Part shown: in pieces, positions 1 to 9,601 of the stretch
Layout: every line of letters begins with the position of its first letter
Numbering within the stretch: position 1 is the first letter of the stretch
Assembly (NCBI GenBank): GCA_017548545.1
Contig: JAFYZW010000156.1
Location: forward strand, 17,472-81,471
From: Bacteroidales bacterium
Lineage (GTDB): Bacteria; Bacteroidota; Bacteroidia; Bacteroidales; UBA3663
DNA: 64,000 bases
Direction of reading: 5' to 3'
Made by a program: the position numbers and the translations under genes
Notes under the pieces: generated by a model
What the model was told of the DNA's origin: nothing
Databases searched by the model: none
What the model saw: the letters and a program-made list of their open reading frames with translations, nothing else

Positions 1-1765
1 GCGGTTTGACCATGGCAGGATCTTCATCAAAGACACCACGCAACTCGGTACAGCCTTCAGCTTGAATGATTCGCTTTCCATAGACATGAGCTCCACTGAT
101 GGCATCGAGCATGTCGTTGATCTTGTCGTGCGTAGGACTGTTCAACCAAAACTCTCCCATCGGAAGATCGGCATAACGGAAATGTGACATTCCATCACTT
201 ACCATCGTGGGGCAAACATTCTCGGCCGAGAGTTGGCAACCCATCTCATCTGCATTGCGTCGTAGTTCGTCAAAGAAAATATCGTCTATCAGTTCGTTAA
301 TGGTAATACGAACATCGCGTAGAACTCTTTCGGAAGTTTCTTCATTGGCAATCGGCAACCCAACCATCAAGGGCAAATAATCAGTGATGTCATATCCGCG
401 ACGTGTCTTGAACTCCTCAGCAAAATTGGCGCTCCAGTTCTGACTGCCACATTCCCACGAATCGACGTGCATGTATTTGAGCACACGACGCGCCAGATCA
501 AGGTGTTCCAGGCTATCACGACCTGGAACAGGTGCATAAAAATGACTATTGAACCAGTGATTCAATTGCTTCTGTATTGCAGCACGGTTAAATTTGTCGC
601 ATTCCAAACCACGACCATCGCCACCCGTGGCATTCACTTGACCAGTACTTGTGGATGCAATACGGAAATAGAATCTTGACTTGTCTTTGGTATTGATACT
701 ATAGCGCGAAGCATACTCGCGTATTTGCGACAAGGGGATATAGTCCTCGTCAGCCACAGTATTCTGTTCGGTGCTGGAGATACGCCATACGAGTCCGGCT
801 TTGCCTTCCCACTGGTTGATACGAGGAGCTGCATGGAAACGTATTTCGTTGACTTTGAGAGAAGGCGACCATTTGGCATGGTCAAGGTCTTCACTTCCTA
901 CGGGAGAGCCTTCTGGTGTCCAAGTGAAGCGCCAAATGCGGGCTTGTGTAGTAGGTATAGCGTGAGTAGTATTATAGTCGTAGTTTTGCCAGCCTGTTCT
1001 TGCAGGTATCAGTTGCTTGACATGTTCAAAGTTGAGACCATCGGCACTGGCATATACGTCCATCCGATGGGCTTGGAATTGCGTGGCAGGTAGTATCAGT
1101 TCGAGAGCACTGACAGTAATAGACTTGGGGAATTTATATTCGATGACAAAAGGTTTCTTCGCTGAAAAACCACCTTTAAGAGTATCTATCTTTAAATCTT
1201 CTCCTTCACCGGAAATCGTGGCATTAGAAATGGATTCAGGATCAGGTTTGGTGCTAGGGATTGTGCCGAAGATTTGTTCTCCCTTTAAATATTTTAAAGG
1301 TATGGAATAATAGCCGATGGTTGTGCCTGTAGTATCATCGATTGCGGTCATAACAACTTTCTGCATCGACTCCTCGGGTGAAATCCAAGGTCCACCGGCC
1401 AAAGCAAAACCATCGCAGATGTGCATACCCAACTTCAAGCCAAGGCGGTCGGCTTCCTGCATGGCCCAATCGACCATCTCGTACCATTGGGGAGATAGTT
1501 GATGAATTGAACCTCCGAGACTGGGATTCATATCGACACTCTTGATCGGCATGAGATAGGTGCCACCGAGACCATTCTGTGCCATTGCCTCAAGATCGGT
1601 CGTAATACCATCTTTGGTGACAGCGCCATACATCCAATACCAAAAGCACCAAGGCTTGGCATCAAAATTGTCGGGGTTCTTGAAATTATCGGAAACATCT
1701 GCCCAAGCAGACTGAATGACAAATAATGTCAAAAGAAGGATAGATAATGGTCGGTGGGTATTCAT
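1..1765 (-). CDS. GH106-family alpha-L-rhamnosidase, 3' end beyond the window
   Basis: The frame stays open from an ATG at 1765 to the left edge, so about 588 codons are visible and the C-terminus is missing. The product starts with a Sec signal peptide (about 22 residues, ending SAWA). It then matches GH106: PWCFWYWMYGAVTKDG followed by a long (beta/alpha) region with MAQNGLGGTYLMPI, GMHICDGFALAGGPWI, RAAIQKQLNHWF and WECGSQNW. GH106 enzymes remove L-rhamnose from rhamnogalacturonan and other glycans, probably in the periplasm here. The pectin esterase, GH105 and KduD genes elsewhere in the window point to the same substrate class. It lies downstream of valS but is separated from it by a hairpin and a repeat array. 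Family assignment is by recalled motifs; substrate is inferred. Confidence 0.85.
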   Translation of the reverse strand, partial: MNTHRPLSILLLTLFVIQSAWADVSDNFKNPDNFDAKPWCFWYWMYGAVTKDGITTDLEAMAQNGLGGTYLMPIKSVDMNPSLGGSIHQLSPQWYEMVDWAMQEADRLGLKLGMHICDGFALAGGPWISPEESMQKVVMTAIDDTTGTTIGYYSIPLKYLKGEQIFGTIPSTKPDPESISNATISGEGEDLKIDTLKGGFSAKKPFVIEYKFPKSITVSALELILPATQFQAHRMDVYASADGLNFEHVKQLIPARTGWQNYDYNTTHAIPTTQARIWRFTWTPEGSPVGSEDLDHAKWSPSLKVNEIRFHAAPRINQWEGKAGLVWRISSTEQNTVADEDYIPLSQIREYASRYSINTKDKSRFYFRIASTSTGQVNATGGDGRGLECDKFNRAAIQKQLNHWFNSHFYAPVPGRDSLEHLDLARRVLKYMHVDSWECGSQNWSANFAEEFKTRRGYDITDYLPLMVGLPIANEETSERVLRDVRITINELIDDIFFDELRRNADEMGCQLSAENVCPTMVSDGMSHFRYADLPMGEFWLNSPTHDKINDMLDAISGAHVYGKRIIQAEGCTELRGVFDEDPAMVKP

Positions 1766-1801
1766 GGGGATAAGAAATAATGAAATTTTGCTGTTTAATT
1801 T

Positions 1802-1846
1802 TCTAGAGATTCTAGAGTTTCTAGATACTCTAGAGAATCTAGAACA
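1802..1846. repeat. five TCTAGA hexamers at exact 9-bp period
   Basis: The palindrome TCTAGA begins at 1802, 1811, 1820, 1829 and 1838, each followed by a variable 3-bp spacer (GAT, GTT, TAC, GAA, ACA). It lies between the valS terminator hairpin and the GH106 start codon, so it may sit in the GH106 leader or promoter. A similar array with a different palindrome lies upstream of dnaA. Confidence 0.9.
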
Positions 1847-1848
1847 AA

Positions 1849-1881
1849 ATGAGGTGGTAAGGTCAATCCTCACCACCTCAT
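1849..1881 (-). terminator. hairpin after valS
   Basis: ATGAGGTGGT at 1849-1858 pairs perfectly with ACCACCTCAT at 1872-1881. On the minus strand it follows the valS stop codon within five bases and is followed by the T-rich TTTGTTCT, as expected for an intrinsic terminator. Confidence 0.75.
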
Positions 1882-1885
1882 AAGT

Positions 1886-4657
1886 TTATGACTTGAGCGC
1901 AGCAATTGCCTCTTTGATGGCGGCAATCTTTTGCTCGGCATCAGCTTTCTTCTTTTGCTCGTTGGCTACAACCTGAGCAGGAGCACTATTGACAAATCGT
2001 TCGTTGCCAAGTTTCTTCATGACGCTTGCAAGGAAGCCTTCATTATACTTAAGGTCGGCCTCGAGTTTCTTGAGTTCCTCTTCGACATTGATGCTATCGC
2101 CAAGAGGAATTGCATATTCAGTGGTTCCAACCATAAAGCTGGCGCAAATACCTCGTTTTTCGCTGACGAAATTGATAGCCGAAGTATTTGCGGACTTTTC
2201 GATGATGGCAGCGAGTAAGTTAGCCACATTGTTCTTACCAGCATTGACAACAAGTAATTCGACTGCAGTCTTGGGAGACATCTGTTTCTGAGCACGGATG
2301 GTGCGAATACCAGCAATCACTTCTGTTACGGCCTGGAAATCGGCAATCCATTTACGTTCCTCATCCGAAGGTTCCGTATATTTGGGAAGAGTCTGGAACA
2401 TGATACTCTCACCTTTCTTACGCTCGGTGATGTTCTGCCATAAAGCTTCAGAAATGAATGGCATGAACGGATGCAGCATCTTCAGCACAGTATCGAAATA
2501 CTCAATGGTCTTATCGTATGTGATGCGGTCGATAGGTTCGCCATAAGCAGGCTTGATGAGTTCAAGATACCATGCAGAGAAGTCATCCCAGAATAACTTA
2601 TAGACGAGCATCAAAGCTTCTGACAAACGATACTTGCCAAAGAGGTCCTGCAATTCGTAGCCTACACTCTTGACTTTCGCATCGAACCATGTACATGCCT
2701 GACGGGAAGCTTCAGGCTGTGCAATATCAGCAACTGTCCATCCCTGAACAAGACGGAAGGAGTTCCAGATCTTGTTGTTGAAGTTACGTCCTTGTTCGCA
2801 AAGAGACTCATCGAAAAGGATGTCGTTGCCAGCAGGTGCCGACAACATCATACCCATACGTACACCATCGGCACCAAAGCGATCGATGAGATCAAGTGGA
2901 TCGGGCGAGTTACCCAAAGACTTGGACATCTTACGTCCCAACTTATCGCGCACGATACCTGTGAAATAAACATGGCGGAAAGGCATATTACCCATGTACT
3001 CGTATCCTGCCATGATCATGCGAGCAACCCAGAAGAAAATGATATCGGGGCCAGTAACAAGATCGGAGGTTGGATAATAATACTGGATCTCCTTGTTGTT
3101 GGGATCAAGAATACCATTGAATAGCGAAATAGGCCAAAGCCAACTAGAGAACCAAGTGTCAAGAGCTCCTTCGTCCTGGATAAGATCCTCAGCCTTAAGA
3201 TTTTCATAGCCAACAATTTTCTGGGCTTTTGCCAAAGCCTCTTCACGAGTGGGAGCAACGACATATTTCTTGTCCTCGTCCTTGACATTTTCCTGACCTG
3301 GCAAGAAATATGCAGGAATACGATGACCCCACCATAACTGGCGACTAATACACCAGTCCTTGATATTCTCAAGCCAGTTGCGATAGGTCGATTTGTACTT
3401 GGCAGGATAGAACTGAATGTCGTCATTCATCACAGGAGGAAGTGCGATGTCAGCAAAATGTTGCATGCTGATGAACCACTGCAAAGAGAGACGTGGCTCG
3501 ATGGGCACATTGGTACGCTCGGAATAACCCACCTTGTTGTCATAGTCCTCTTCCTTTTCAAGCAAACCGGCATTGGTCATGTCAATCGTAATCTGCTTGC
3601 GACAGTCGAAACGATCCATTCCAACATACAAGCCAGCTGCATCGCTTAATGTGGCATCGGGATTGAAGATGTCGATAGCCTCCAAGTCATATTTCTGACC
3701 CAATGCATAGTCATTTACATCATGCGCAGGTGTCACCTTCAGACAGCCTGTACCGAACTCAATCTCAACGTAACGATCCTCAATGATAGGAACAACACGA
3801 TTGACCATCGGCACAATGACACGCTTGCCTTTGAGCCAAGTATTCTTTGGGTCCTTAGGATTGATGCAGACAGCCACATCTCCCATGATGGTTTCGGGAC
3901 GGGTGGTAGCGACAACGGCATAACGACGGCCCTTCTCATCACGATGAATAACCTGACACTTTACAGTCGGGTCGAAAGGTTTGTCATTGTTACAAATAAC
4001 GATAGCACCTGGCTCTTCACCATCTGTACTGCCAGCAGGCTCATCAACATAATACTTCATGTAATAGAGCTTGGAATGCTCGTCGTGGTAGATAACCTCC
4101 TCGTCGGAAAGAGCTGTCTGACGCTCGGGGTCCCAATTCACCATACGCAGACCGCGATAGATGAGTCCTTTGTCATAAAGATCACAGAAGACCTTAATCA
4201 CCGACTCAGAGCGTAATTCATCCATAGTGAATGCTGTGCGATCCCAGTCGCAGGAGCATCCCAGTTTGCGAAGTTGCTTAAGAATGATTCCGCCATGTTC
4301 GTCGGTCCAAGCCCAAGCATGCTTCAAGAATTCATCACGAGTAAGGTCGGATTTCTTGATTCCCTGTTCAGCCAAGCGTTTGATAACCTTGGCCTCAGTG
4401 GCAATACTTGCATGGTCGGTGCCTGGTACCCAACATGCATTCTTGCCTTCCATACGGGCACGACGCACCAAGATATCCTGTATAGTCTCGTTTAGGACGT
4501 GACCCATGTGAAGAACACCCGTCACGTTGGGTGGTGGGATTACCACAGTGTAGGCCTCACGGCCGTCGGGCTTGCTGCTGAACGCCTTGTTGTCAAGCCA
4601 ATATTGATACCATTTGTCCTCTACTTCAGAGGGGTTGTATTTTGATGCTAATTCCAT
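1886..4657 (-). CDS. valS: valyl-tRNA synthetase
   Basis: Class I aminoacyl-tRNA synthetase that charges tRNA-Val in the cytoplasm. Visible features are [13 protein letters not shown] (HIGH-type motif at about residues 50-53), the CP1 editing domain in the middle, [10 protein letters not shown] (KMSKS loop, ATP site), an anticodon-binding domain, and the C-terminal coiled coil of about 65 residues typical of ValRS. The length of 923 aa is normal. I chose the ATG at 4657 (MELASKY) because the frame upstream offers only a TTG at 4666. The DUF349 gene lies 52 bp upstream on the same strand, so the two are probably co-transcribed. A hairpin follows directly downstream. Confidence 0.97.
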   Translation of the reverse strand: MELASKYNPSEVEDKWYQYWLDNKAFSSKPDGREAYTVVIPPPNVTGVLHMGHVLNETIQDILVRRARMEGKNACWVPGTDHASIATEAKVIKRLAEQGIKKSDLTRDEFLKHAWAWTDEHGGIILKQLRKLGCSCDWDRTAFTMDELRSESVIKVFCDLYDKGLIYRGLRMVNWDPERQTALSDEEVIYHDEHSKLYYMKYYVDEPAGSTDGEEPGAIVICNNDKPFDPTVKCQVIHRDEKGRRYAVVATTRPETIMGDVAVCINPKDPKNTWLKGKRVIVPMVNRVVPIIEDRYVEIEFGTGCLKVTPAHDVNDYALGQKYDLEAIDIFNPDATLSDAAGLYVGMDRFDCRKQITIDMTNAGLLEKEEDYDNKVGYSERTNVPIEPRLSLQWFISMQHFADIALPPVMNDDIQFYPAKYKSTYRNWLENIKDWCISRQLWWGHRIPAYFLPGQENVKDEDKKYVVAPTREEALAKAQKIVGYENLKAEDLIQDEGALDTWFSSWLWPISLFNGILDPNNKEIQYYYPTSDLVTGPDIIFFWVARMIMAGYEYMGNMPFRHVYFTGIVRDKLGRKMSKSLGNSPDPLDLIDRFGADGVRMGMMLSAPAGNDILFDESLCEQGRNFNNKIWNSFRLVQGWTVADIAQPEASRQACTWFDAKVKSVGYELQDLFGKYRLSEALMLVYKLFWDDFSAWYLELIKPAYGEPIDRITYDKTIEYFDTVLKMLHPFMPFISEALWQNITERKKGESIMFQTLPKYTEPSDEERKWIADFQAVTEVIAGIRTIRAQKQMSPKTAVELLVVNAGKNNVANLLAAIIEKSANTSAINFVSEKRGICASFMVGTTEYAIPLGDSINVEEELKKLEADLKYNEGFLASVMKKLGNERFVNSAPAQVVANEQKKKADAEQKIAAIKEAIAALKS

Positions 4658-4709
4658 TGTTAACAAATTTGCGGCGGGGCAATGTGTCCCGCCGTATTAG
4701 TTAGTTTAA

Positions 4710-6497
4710 TTATTCGCCGTCTTCGATACGTTTCTTCAATTCCTCGATCTCGGCCTTAAGTTCGTCCATCTTGCTTTGCATGAGTGCTACAAGACCATTG
4801 CCGCTCTTCGACTTGGCATTGAGGAATCCAAGGTTGTTCTCGTAAGTCTTAAGATCGTTCATCAGTCGTTCGAGCTTTCGCTGCAGTGAATTCGAATCTT
4901 TGATGTTTGTTACACGCTCCTTGAAGTTATCGAGGCGACGACGCTGACCTTTCATATCGAGTTTGTCGAAGAAGAAATCAATCAGTTCCTTATACTTGGC
5001 TTGAAGTTTGTCCTTCTCCTTGAATGGAACATGTCCGATCTCTGCCCACTGGTTCATCAGTTCGCGTACACCCTTGGCTGTAGCATTCTCGACATCATCC
5101 TTCATATTATTAAGGGCGAGGATAATCTCCTGTTTGCGCACGAAGTTAGCACGTTCGGTAGCACGTTCACCACCCACAGCATCTTCCTTGGCCTTGAAGA
5201 AGGCATCACAAGCCGACTTGAAACGCTCCCAGATTTGCTGGGAATACTTACGAGGAGCAGGACCGATGGTCTTCCACTCGTTCTGAAGGGCAATGAGCTG
5301 ATCGGTGGTCTTACGCCAATCGGTGCTAGTGCTGAGTGCTTCGGCTCGTTCACAAAGGGCGATTTTCTTCTGAAGGTTGTCGGACTGCTCTCCACGTACG
5401 GACTTGAAGAATTCAGCTTTCTGATTGAAGAAATTGTCACATGACTGGCGGAAACGCTCGAAGAGTTGTGTGTTGACACGCTTGGAAGCAAAGCCAAGCT
5501 TACGCCATTCCTCCTGGAAGGCGAGGATAACCTTTGTGGCGTCATCCCATCCCTTCACGCTGTTGATCTGCGAGAGATCAATAGCCTCGACTTTCTCGCA
5601 GATTGCAGTCTTGCCAACCTCATTGGCATGCTCTTGTGCCTTGAGTTGTTCGAAATGTACCTGATGACGTTTGTTGATTTCGGTGGATGCAGCCTTGAAA
5701 CGATTCCAGATTTCCTCGCGAACAGAGGGAGAAACAGGACCTATGATGCGCCATTGCTCATGCATCTCCTGGAGTTTGCGGAAAGCTTCGACGACATCGG
5801 GAGCCTGGGTAAGCTTTTCTGCCTCCTCACATATCTGCAACTTGGCTTCAAGATTTTTGCGGAAATCATAATCACGAAGCTCCTTGTTGATTTTAAGGGC
5901 ATCATAGAACTGCTCTGTCAACTGGGTATAACGCTTCCAGAGTCCTGCGACCTCCTGTTGATCGACGGCACCAATTTCCTTAAACTGCTTCTGCAGCTCT
6001 TGGAATTCGTTGTACTTCTGCCCCACTTCTTCGGCATTGCCTGCAATGGTCTCCATCTTGTCCAGTATTTCGCGTTTCTGAACAAGATTATTGGCATACT
6101 CTTCATCGCGTGCCTTCACCATAGCTGCCCGAGCCTCCTTCTGAATATTGAGGAGGTCCTTGAGACGTGGTTCAAGTTCGTCGGGTTTGGATTCAAACGA
6201 AGCCGGATCGCCATTACCGTCAATGAAGGCCTGCATCTCGGCATCGGTCTCCTGCTGACGCATCTTGTAATAGAGCAACTTGAGATAATTCAATTCGCCT
6301 TTGACTGATTCGCTGGCAATGCCTGCAATCTCAGCCATGCGTTCAAGAATCTCTGCTCGGCTTGCAAAAATCTTTTTTTCAACAGTATTCTCCGCTGATT
6401 CTGTTTCAGCAGTAGATTCAGCAACTTCAGGAGCTGCTGCGGGTTCCATAGGAAGTTCATTGTCTTCCATCTGGATAGGATCGAGGATCTCTGACAT
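4710..6497 (-). CDS. DUF349 repeat protein
   Basis: This is a 595-aa cytoplasmic protein with no signal peptide. An acidic, low-complexity N-terminus of about 40 residues (rich in E, A and P) precedes a series of DUF349-type helical repeats marked by recurring W-K-x-I-G-x-V/A motifs (LWKRY, QWRIIGPVSP, EEWRKLGFAS, EWKTIGPAPR, NQWAEIGHVPF). The C-terminus is a predicted coiled coil (KMDELKAEIEELKKRIE). DUF349 proteins are common in Bacteroidota and Actinobacteria and their biochemical role is not established. The position directly upstream of valS may reflect shared growth-linked expression. A -7 box (TACCTTTG, reverse strand of 6542-6549) lies about 45 bp before the start codon. Confidence 0.9.
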   Translation of the reverse strand: MSEILDPIQMEDNELPMEPAAAPEVAESTAETESAENTVEKKIFASRAEILERMAEIAGIASESVKGELNYLKLLYYKMRQQETDAEMQAFIDGNGDPASFESKPDELEPRLKDLLNIQKEARAAMVKARDEEYANNLVQKREILDKMETIAGNAEEVGQKYNEFQELQKQFKEIGAVDQQEVAGLWKRYTQLTEQFYDALKINKELRDYDFRKNLEAKLQICEEAEKLTQAPDVVEAFRKLQEMHEQWRIIGPVSPSVREEIWNRFKAASTEINKRHQVHFEQLKAQEHANEVGKTAICEKVEAIDLSQINSVKGWDDATKVILAFQEEWRKLGFASKRVNTQLFERFRQSCDNFFNQKAEFFKSVRGEQSDNLQKKIALCERAEALSTSTDWRKTTDQLIALQNEWKTIGPAPRKYSQQIWERFKSACDAFFKAKEDAVGGERATERANFVRKQEIILALNNMKDDVENATAKGVRELMNQWAEIGHVPFKEKDKLQAKYKELIDFFFDKLDMKGQRRRLDNFKERVTNIKDSNSLQRKLERLMNDLKTYENNLGFLNAKSKSGNGLVALMQSKMDELKAEIEELKKRIEDGE

Positions 6498-6541
6498 AAT
6501 GGTAGATTTATTTAATATTCCGTTATATTTATAACGGCCCG

Positions 6542-6549
6542 CAAAGGTA
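6542..6549 (-). promoter_or_regulatory. -7 box of the DUF349-valS operon
   Basis: Read on the minus strand this is TACCTTTG, matching the Bacteroidota TAnnTTTG -7 element and followed by a GC-rich initiation region. I see no good TTTG -33 element 19-21 bp upstream, so the call rests on one box and its position. Confidence 0.5.
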
Positions 6550-6584
6550 CAAATAATTATTGAATTACAGTTATTTTTTTTAAA

Positions 6585-6629
6585 AAAAATGATAAAAGAG
6601 GCGAAAAAAGCGCCTCTTTTATCATTTTT
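6585..6629 (-). terminator. strong terminator after cas6
   Basis: This is a perfect 19-bp stem (6585-6603 with 6611-6629) around a 7-base A-rich loop, with a CGCCTC core and a long T-run on the minus strand. It follows the rsmE-cas6 unit by about 30 bp and isolates it from the DUF349-valS operon. Confidence 0.9.
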
Positions 6630-6659
6630 GGTGTGAATAGTTAGATTTTTTGAGGATAA

Positions 6660-7442
6660 TTACTTCTTTTTCTTAAGAAGTTCAATATAGCCGAAACCAT
6701 AACAGATGTCATCACCCAGTCCACATACGTAGGCAAATTCCTGAAGAACCGGTGACATCTGAAGTCTGAACTTAAGCATATAACCCACCACTTTCTGTCG
6801 ATGAGGAGTATCGGTGAATATGCTGACAGCCTTACGACGAGGTTGAGCTAAGAGTGTGAACTGAAAAGCTCTATCACCTTCATACGGACGTTTGTAGAAA
6901 GACTCCCAACGCTCAATAAGATCTTCAATCATAAATTGCGAAAAGTACGGATTGTCGGGTGACAAATAATCCAGAGTATTATTAGGACGAAGAGCTTTGA
7001 CAACAACCGGTGATATGGACTGATATTCCATAACATCGTAGAAAGAAACTGGAGAAATGTCGTCGATAGCAGTAATCACAAAAGTAACCGCAGACTTACA
7101 GTCACCAATAGAGAATTGTTTCTCGAGCAACTGCTGCGTGAGGAACGAACGTGTCTCGACTTCCGGCAAGAAAGATACCCAGAATTGTATTCGAGGTACG
7201 TTGACATAAAGTCGATCAGTCTCGACATACACCTTTGGCACATAAAGGTTACTCAATGAATAAACTTTCTGACGAATGTTGTCGAGAGGACTAAGTCCAT
7301 TGGCCGACAACCATTTCTCGTAGGCTTGCTTGTCAGATGTAATCAAACGATGAAAAGCAGCAGCCAACTCAAACTGATAGCTAATTGGAAGAATATTACC
7401 ACTCACTAGTGGCAACACTTCAAGTGTAATTTTAAGACGCAA
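6660..7442 (-). CDS. cas6: stand-alone CRISPR endoribonuclease Cas6
   Basis: The 260-aa product has the Cas6/RAMP layout. The N-terminal ferredoxin-like fold begins MRLKITLEVLP, then LPISYQFELAAAFHRLI. The C-terminal half ends in the family's glycine-rich loop G-L-G-x5-G-F-G (residues 241-251). Cas6 cuts CRISPR precursor RNA at the repeat. By my alignment with Pyrococcus furiosus Cas6, the catalytic histidine (H46) aligns with Ser46 here, and the active-site tyrosine (Y31) aligns with His31, so activity is uncertain. There is no array and no other cas gene in the 64 kb. The start must be TTG at 7442: no in-frame ATG or GTG exists between the rsmE stop and the conserved N-terminus. It follows rsmE by 29 bp, so it is read in the same unit, and a strong terminator follows. 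Confidence 0.85.
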   Translation of the reverse strand: MRLKITLEVLPLVSGNILPISYQFELAAAFHRLITSDKQAYEKWLSANGLSPLDNIRQKVYSLSNLYVPKVYVETDRLYVNVPRIQFWVSFLPEVETRSFLTQQLLEKQFSIGDCKSAVTFVITAIDDISPVSFYDVMEYQSISPVVVKALRPNNTLDYLSPDNPYFSQFMIEDLIERWESFYKRPYEGDRAFQFTLLAQPRRKAVSIFTDTPHRQKVVGYMLKFRLQMSPVLQEFAYVCGLGDDICYGFGYIELLKKKK

Positions 7443-7471
7443 AGTGTAAAAAGATTTAGGAAAATGATTAA

Positions 7472-8173
7472 TTAAATATTATTAATAAGATGTACTGTGT
7501 GAACCGAGACCAACGCAGCAGTTTCGGTACGCAGTCTTTGATCGCCAAGCGAAACAGGAAGAAAACCGTTTTGAATGGCATAGGATACCTCATCAGGACT
7601 GAAATCTCCTTCGGGTCCGATAAGGATACGGACGTTACAGCCTTTATGCACTGAATGTGCTAAAAGATGTCGCGTCTGATCATCCATACAATGGGCAATA
7701 AACTTTTGACCGTCGAAAGGCTCCTCGATGAAACGGTGGAAATCAGTCATCTCATCAATCTGTGGAATTGTAGCTTTCAGACTCTGCTTCATGGCAGAGA
7801 TAGCAATTTTACGTAATCTGTCAGTCTTCAAATCCTTGCGTTCAGAGAATCTGCAACGTAGCGGAGTAAAACGATCAAGACCTAATTCAACCGACTTTTC
7901 GAGACACCATTCCATGCGATCAAGATTCTTGGTCGGTCCAATGGCTAACTCCACCTTATAAGGCAAGTGTTGTTCTTTCTGAACTGATAGAATCTCTATC
8001 CCGCAATGTTTAGGATGGGCAGAAGTGATACGGCAATGATACCACGTTCCATTTCCATCGACGATATCTATTTCATCACCTTCTGTATGTCGTAAAACAC
8101 GCACAACATGTCCCGACTCTTCTTCTGGAAGGTCGGAACATGTCAGTATATCAGGTGAATAGAAGATAATCAT
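7472..8173 (-). CDS. rsmE: 16S rRNA (uracil-1498-N3)-methyltransferase
   Basis: This is a 233-aa SPOUT-class methyltransferase that N3-methylates U1498 of 16S rRNA in the 30S subunit using S-adenosylmethionine. An N-terminal PUA-like domain contains EESGHVVRVLRHTEGDEI. The C-terminal trefoil-knot domain shows the family signature RILIGPEGDFSPDE and SLGDQRLRTETAAL, which forms the AdoMet pocket. Length is normal. The start is ATG at 8173. Cas6 follows after 29 bp, and the nucleoside permease gene ends 55 bp upstream on the same strand. I see no clear promoter in that gap. Confidence 0.96.
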   Translation of the reverse strand: MIIFYSPDILTCSDLPEEESGHVVRVLRHTEGDEIDIVDGNGTWYHCRITSAHPKHCGIEILSVQKEQHLPYKVELAIGPTKNLDRMEWCLEKSVELGLDRFTPLRCRFSERKDLKTDRLRKIAISAMKQSLKATIPQIDEMTDFHRFIEEPFDGQKFIAHCMDDQTRHLLAHSVHKGCNVRILIGPEGDFSPDEVSYAIQNGFLPVSLGDQRLRTETAALVSVHTVHLINNI

Positions 8174-8228
8174 TTAAGTGAATAGAAATTGAAATGAGGA
8201 TTAAGAAATAATTGATAAACGATTATTC

Positions 8229-9548
8229 TTAATGTTGTTGAGGAACGTGTTTATATTTGAAGAGGATTGCGAACAATACCGCAACCGTCAAAGCAAAGCA
8301 TGCGAAGACAAACCAGCAAGTAGGCCAATCGCCTAAAAGGTAATCGCCTTGCCAGGAGCAGAAATGATTAACTACCTCACCAGCAGCTAATGTTCCAACT
8401 GTTGCACCGATACCATTGGTCATCATCATAAACAGACCTTGGGCCGAAGCTTTGATGTCTGGATCACATTCCTGATCAACAAAGATGCCACCCGAGACAT
8501 TGAAGAAGTCAAAAGCAACACCATAGACGACGCACGAAAGGATGAAGAGCAACACACCTGGCATCGCAGGATTACCCAATCCAAAGAACCCGAAACGGAA
8601 GACCCATGCAAACATCGACATAAGCATAACAACCTTGATGCCGAATCGTTTGAGGAAGAATGGGATCATCAATATGCAGAGAGCTTCGCTAATCTGAGAA
8701 ATAGAAGTAAGCAAGGTGGCATTGTTAGCCGCAAACGAGGAAGCGATGACAGGATCGGCACTGCCCTTGAAACTTGTGATAAACGGGCCGGCATAGCCAT
8801 TGGTAACCTGCAAACTCATTCCCAACAAAGCAGAGAAGATGAAGAACAATGCCATCTTTTTTGTCTTGAAAAGCTTGAAAGCATTCAGTCCCAACGCCTC
8901 AACAAGAGAAGTCTTTTCTTTCTTAGCACCAAGCTTGCATTCCGGTAAGGAGAAGCTATAGAGGAAAAGTACCATGCTAAGAATACCAGACACAAAGAAC
9001 TGCATATAGGTATATTGGAACTTGTATGCATTGTCAGCAAAGGTGAAGAAGAACGAACCTTCTTCCCATACGGCACAATTGACGAACCACATGGTTGCGA
9101 TGAAGCCAATAGTTCCCAAGACACGGATAGGCGGAAAGTCCTTGACGGTGTCCATTCCTCTTTCTTTCAGAATTGTAAATGCAGTGGTGTTGGCCAGAGC
9201 AATTGTAGGCATGAAGAATGCAACACTCATAGTATATGAAGCGATGAACAAGCCCTTGTTGGGAAGTTCATTGCCAAAACCGGCCTGAACACCCATATAC
9301 CAACAACCCAACATAAATCCACCGGCGAGCAAATGGCAAATACCAAGAAGACGCTGAGGCTGGATATACTTGTCAGCCACAATGCCCATCAATGTAGGCA
9401 TAAAGATTGATACGATACCTTGAATGGCATAGAACCAGGCAATATTCTCGCCAAGTCCTGCCTTTCCAAGATAGTTGCCCATACATGTGAGGTAGGCACC
9501 CCAGACAGCGAACTCCAAGAAGTTCATCACTGCCAAACGTATTTTCAT
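8229..9548 (-). CDS. MFS nucleoside:H+ symporter family permease
   Basis: This is a 439-aa inner-membrane protein with about 12 hydrophobic segments. It opens with MKIRLAVMNFLEFAVWGAYLTCMGNY-type sequence, the hallmark of the nucleoside:H+ symporter family (NupG/XapB-like), and contains GIVADKYIQPQRLLG in the loop between helices 2 and 3. It probably imports purine or pyrimidine nucleosides using the proton gradient. Members are frequent in Bacteroidota, and exact specificity cannot be read from the sequence. The upstream DUF4301 gene is separated from it by a strong terminator, so it should have its own promoter, but only about 17 bp remain between hairpin and start codon and no TAnnTTTG box is visible there. 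Confidence 0.85.
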   Translation of the reverse strand: MKIRLAVMNFLEFAVWGAYLTCMGNYLGKAGLGENIAWFYAIQGIVSIFMPTLMGIVADKYIQPQRLLGICHLLAGGFMLGCWYMGVQAGFGNELPNKGLFIASYTMSVAFFMPTIALANTTAFTILKERGMDTVKDFPPIRVLGTIGFIATMWFVNCAVWEEGSFFFTFADNAYKFQYTYMQFFVSGILSMVLFLYSFSLPECKLGAKKEKTSLVEALGLNAFKLFKTKKMALFFIFSALLGMSLQVTNGYAGPFITSFKGSADPVIASSFAANNATLLTSISQISEALCILMIPFFLKRFGIKVVMLMSMFAWVFRFGFFGLGNPAMPGVLLFILSCVVYGVAFDFFNVSGGIFVDQECDPDIKASAQGLFMMMTNGIGATVGTLAAGEVVNHFCSWQGDYLLGDWPTCWFVFACFALTVAVLFAILFKYKHVPQQH

Positions 9549-9564
9549 AATTCTTATGATACTT

Positions 9565-9598
9565 AAAATTGGGCGTCGTGGTGACGACGCCCAATTTT
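9565..9598 (-). terminator. terminator after the DUF4301 gene
   Basis: The left arm at 9565-9579 pairs perfectly over 15 bp with 9584-9598 around a GGTG loop. The core is GGGCGTCGT/ACGACGCCC, flanked by A and T runs, so it could work in either direction. Confidence 0.88.
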
Positions 9599-9601
9599 TA
9601 A

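Noticed and set aside
634..1722. Several short open frames on both strands in the first 1.8 kb as separate genes
   Set aside because: One minus-strand frame from 1765 is open without a stop to the window edge and encodes a coherent GH106 protein; the others are shadows.
1802..1846. TCTAGA repeats as vector or linker contamination
   Set aside because: The sites lie in continuous genomic context between valS and GH106, spacers are irregular in sequence, and a matching array with another core occurs upstream of dnaA.
6660..9600. A CRISPR array near cas6
   Set aside because: I looked for regularly spaced 25-40 bp repeats around cas6 and in the other gaps; only hairpins and short 7- or 9-bp repeats occur.
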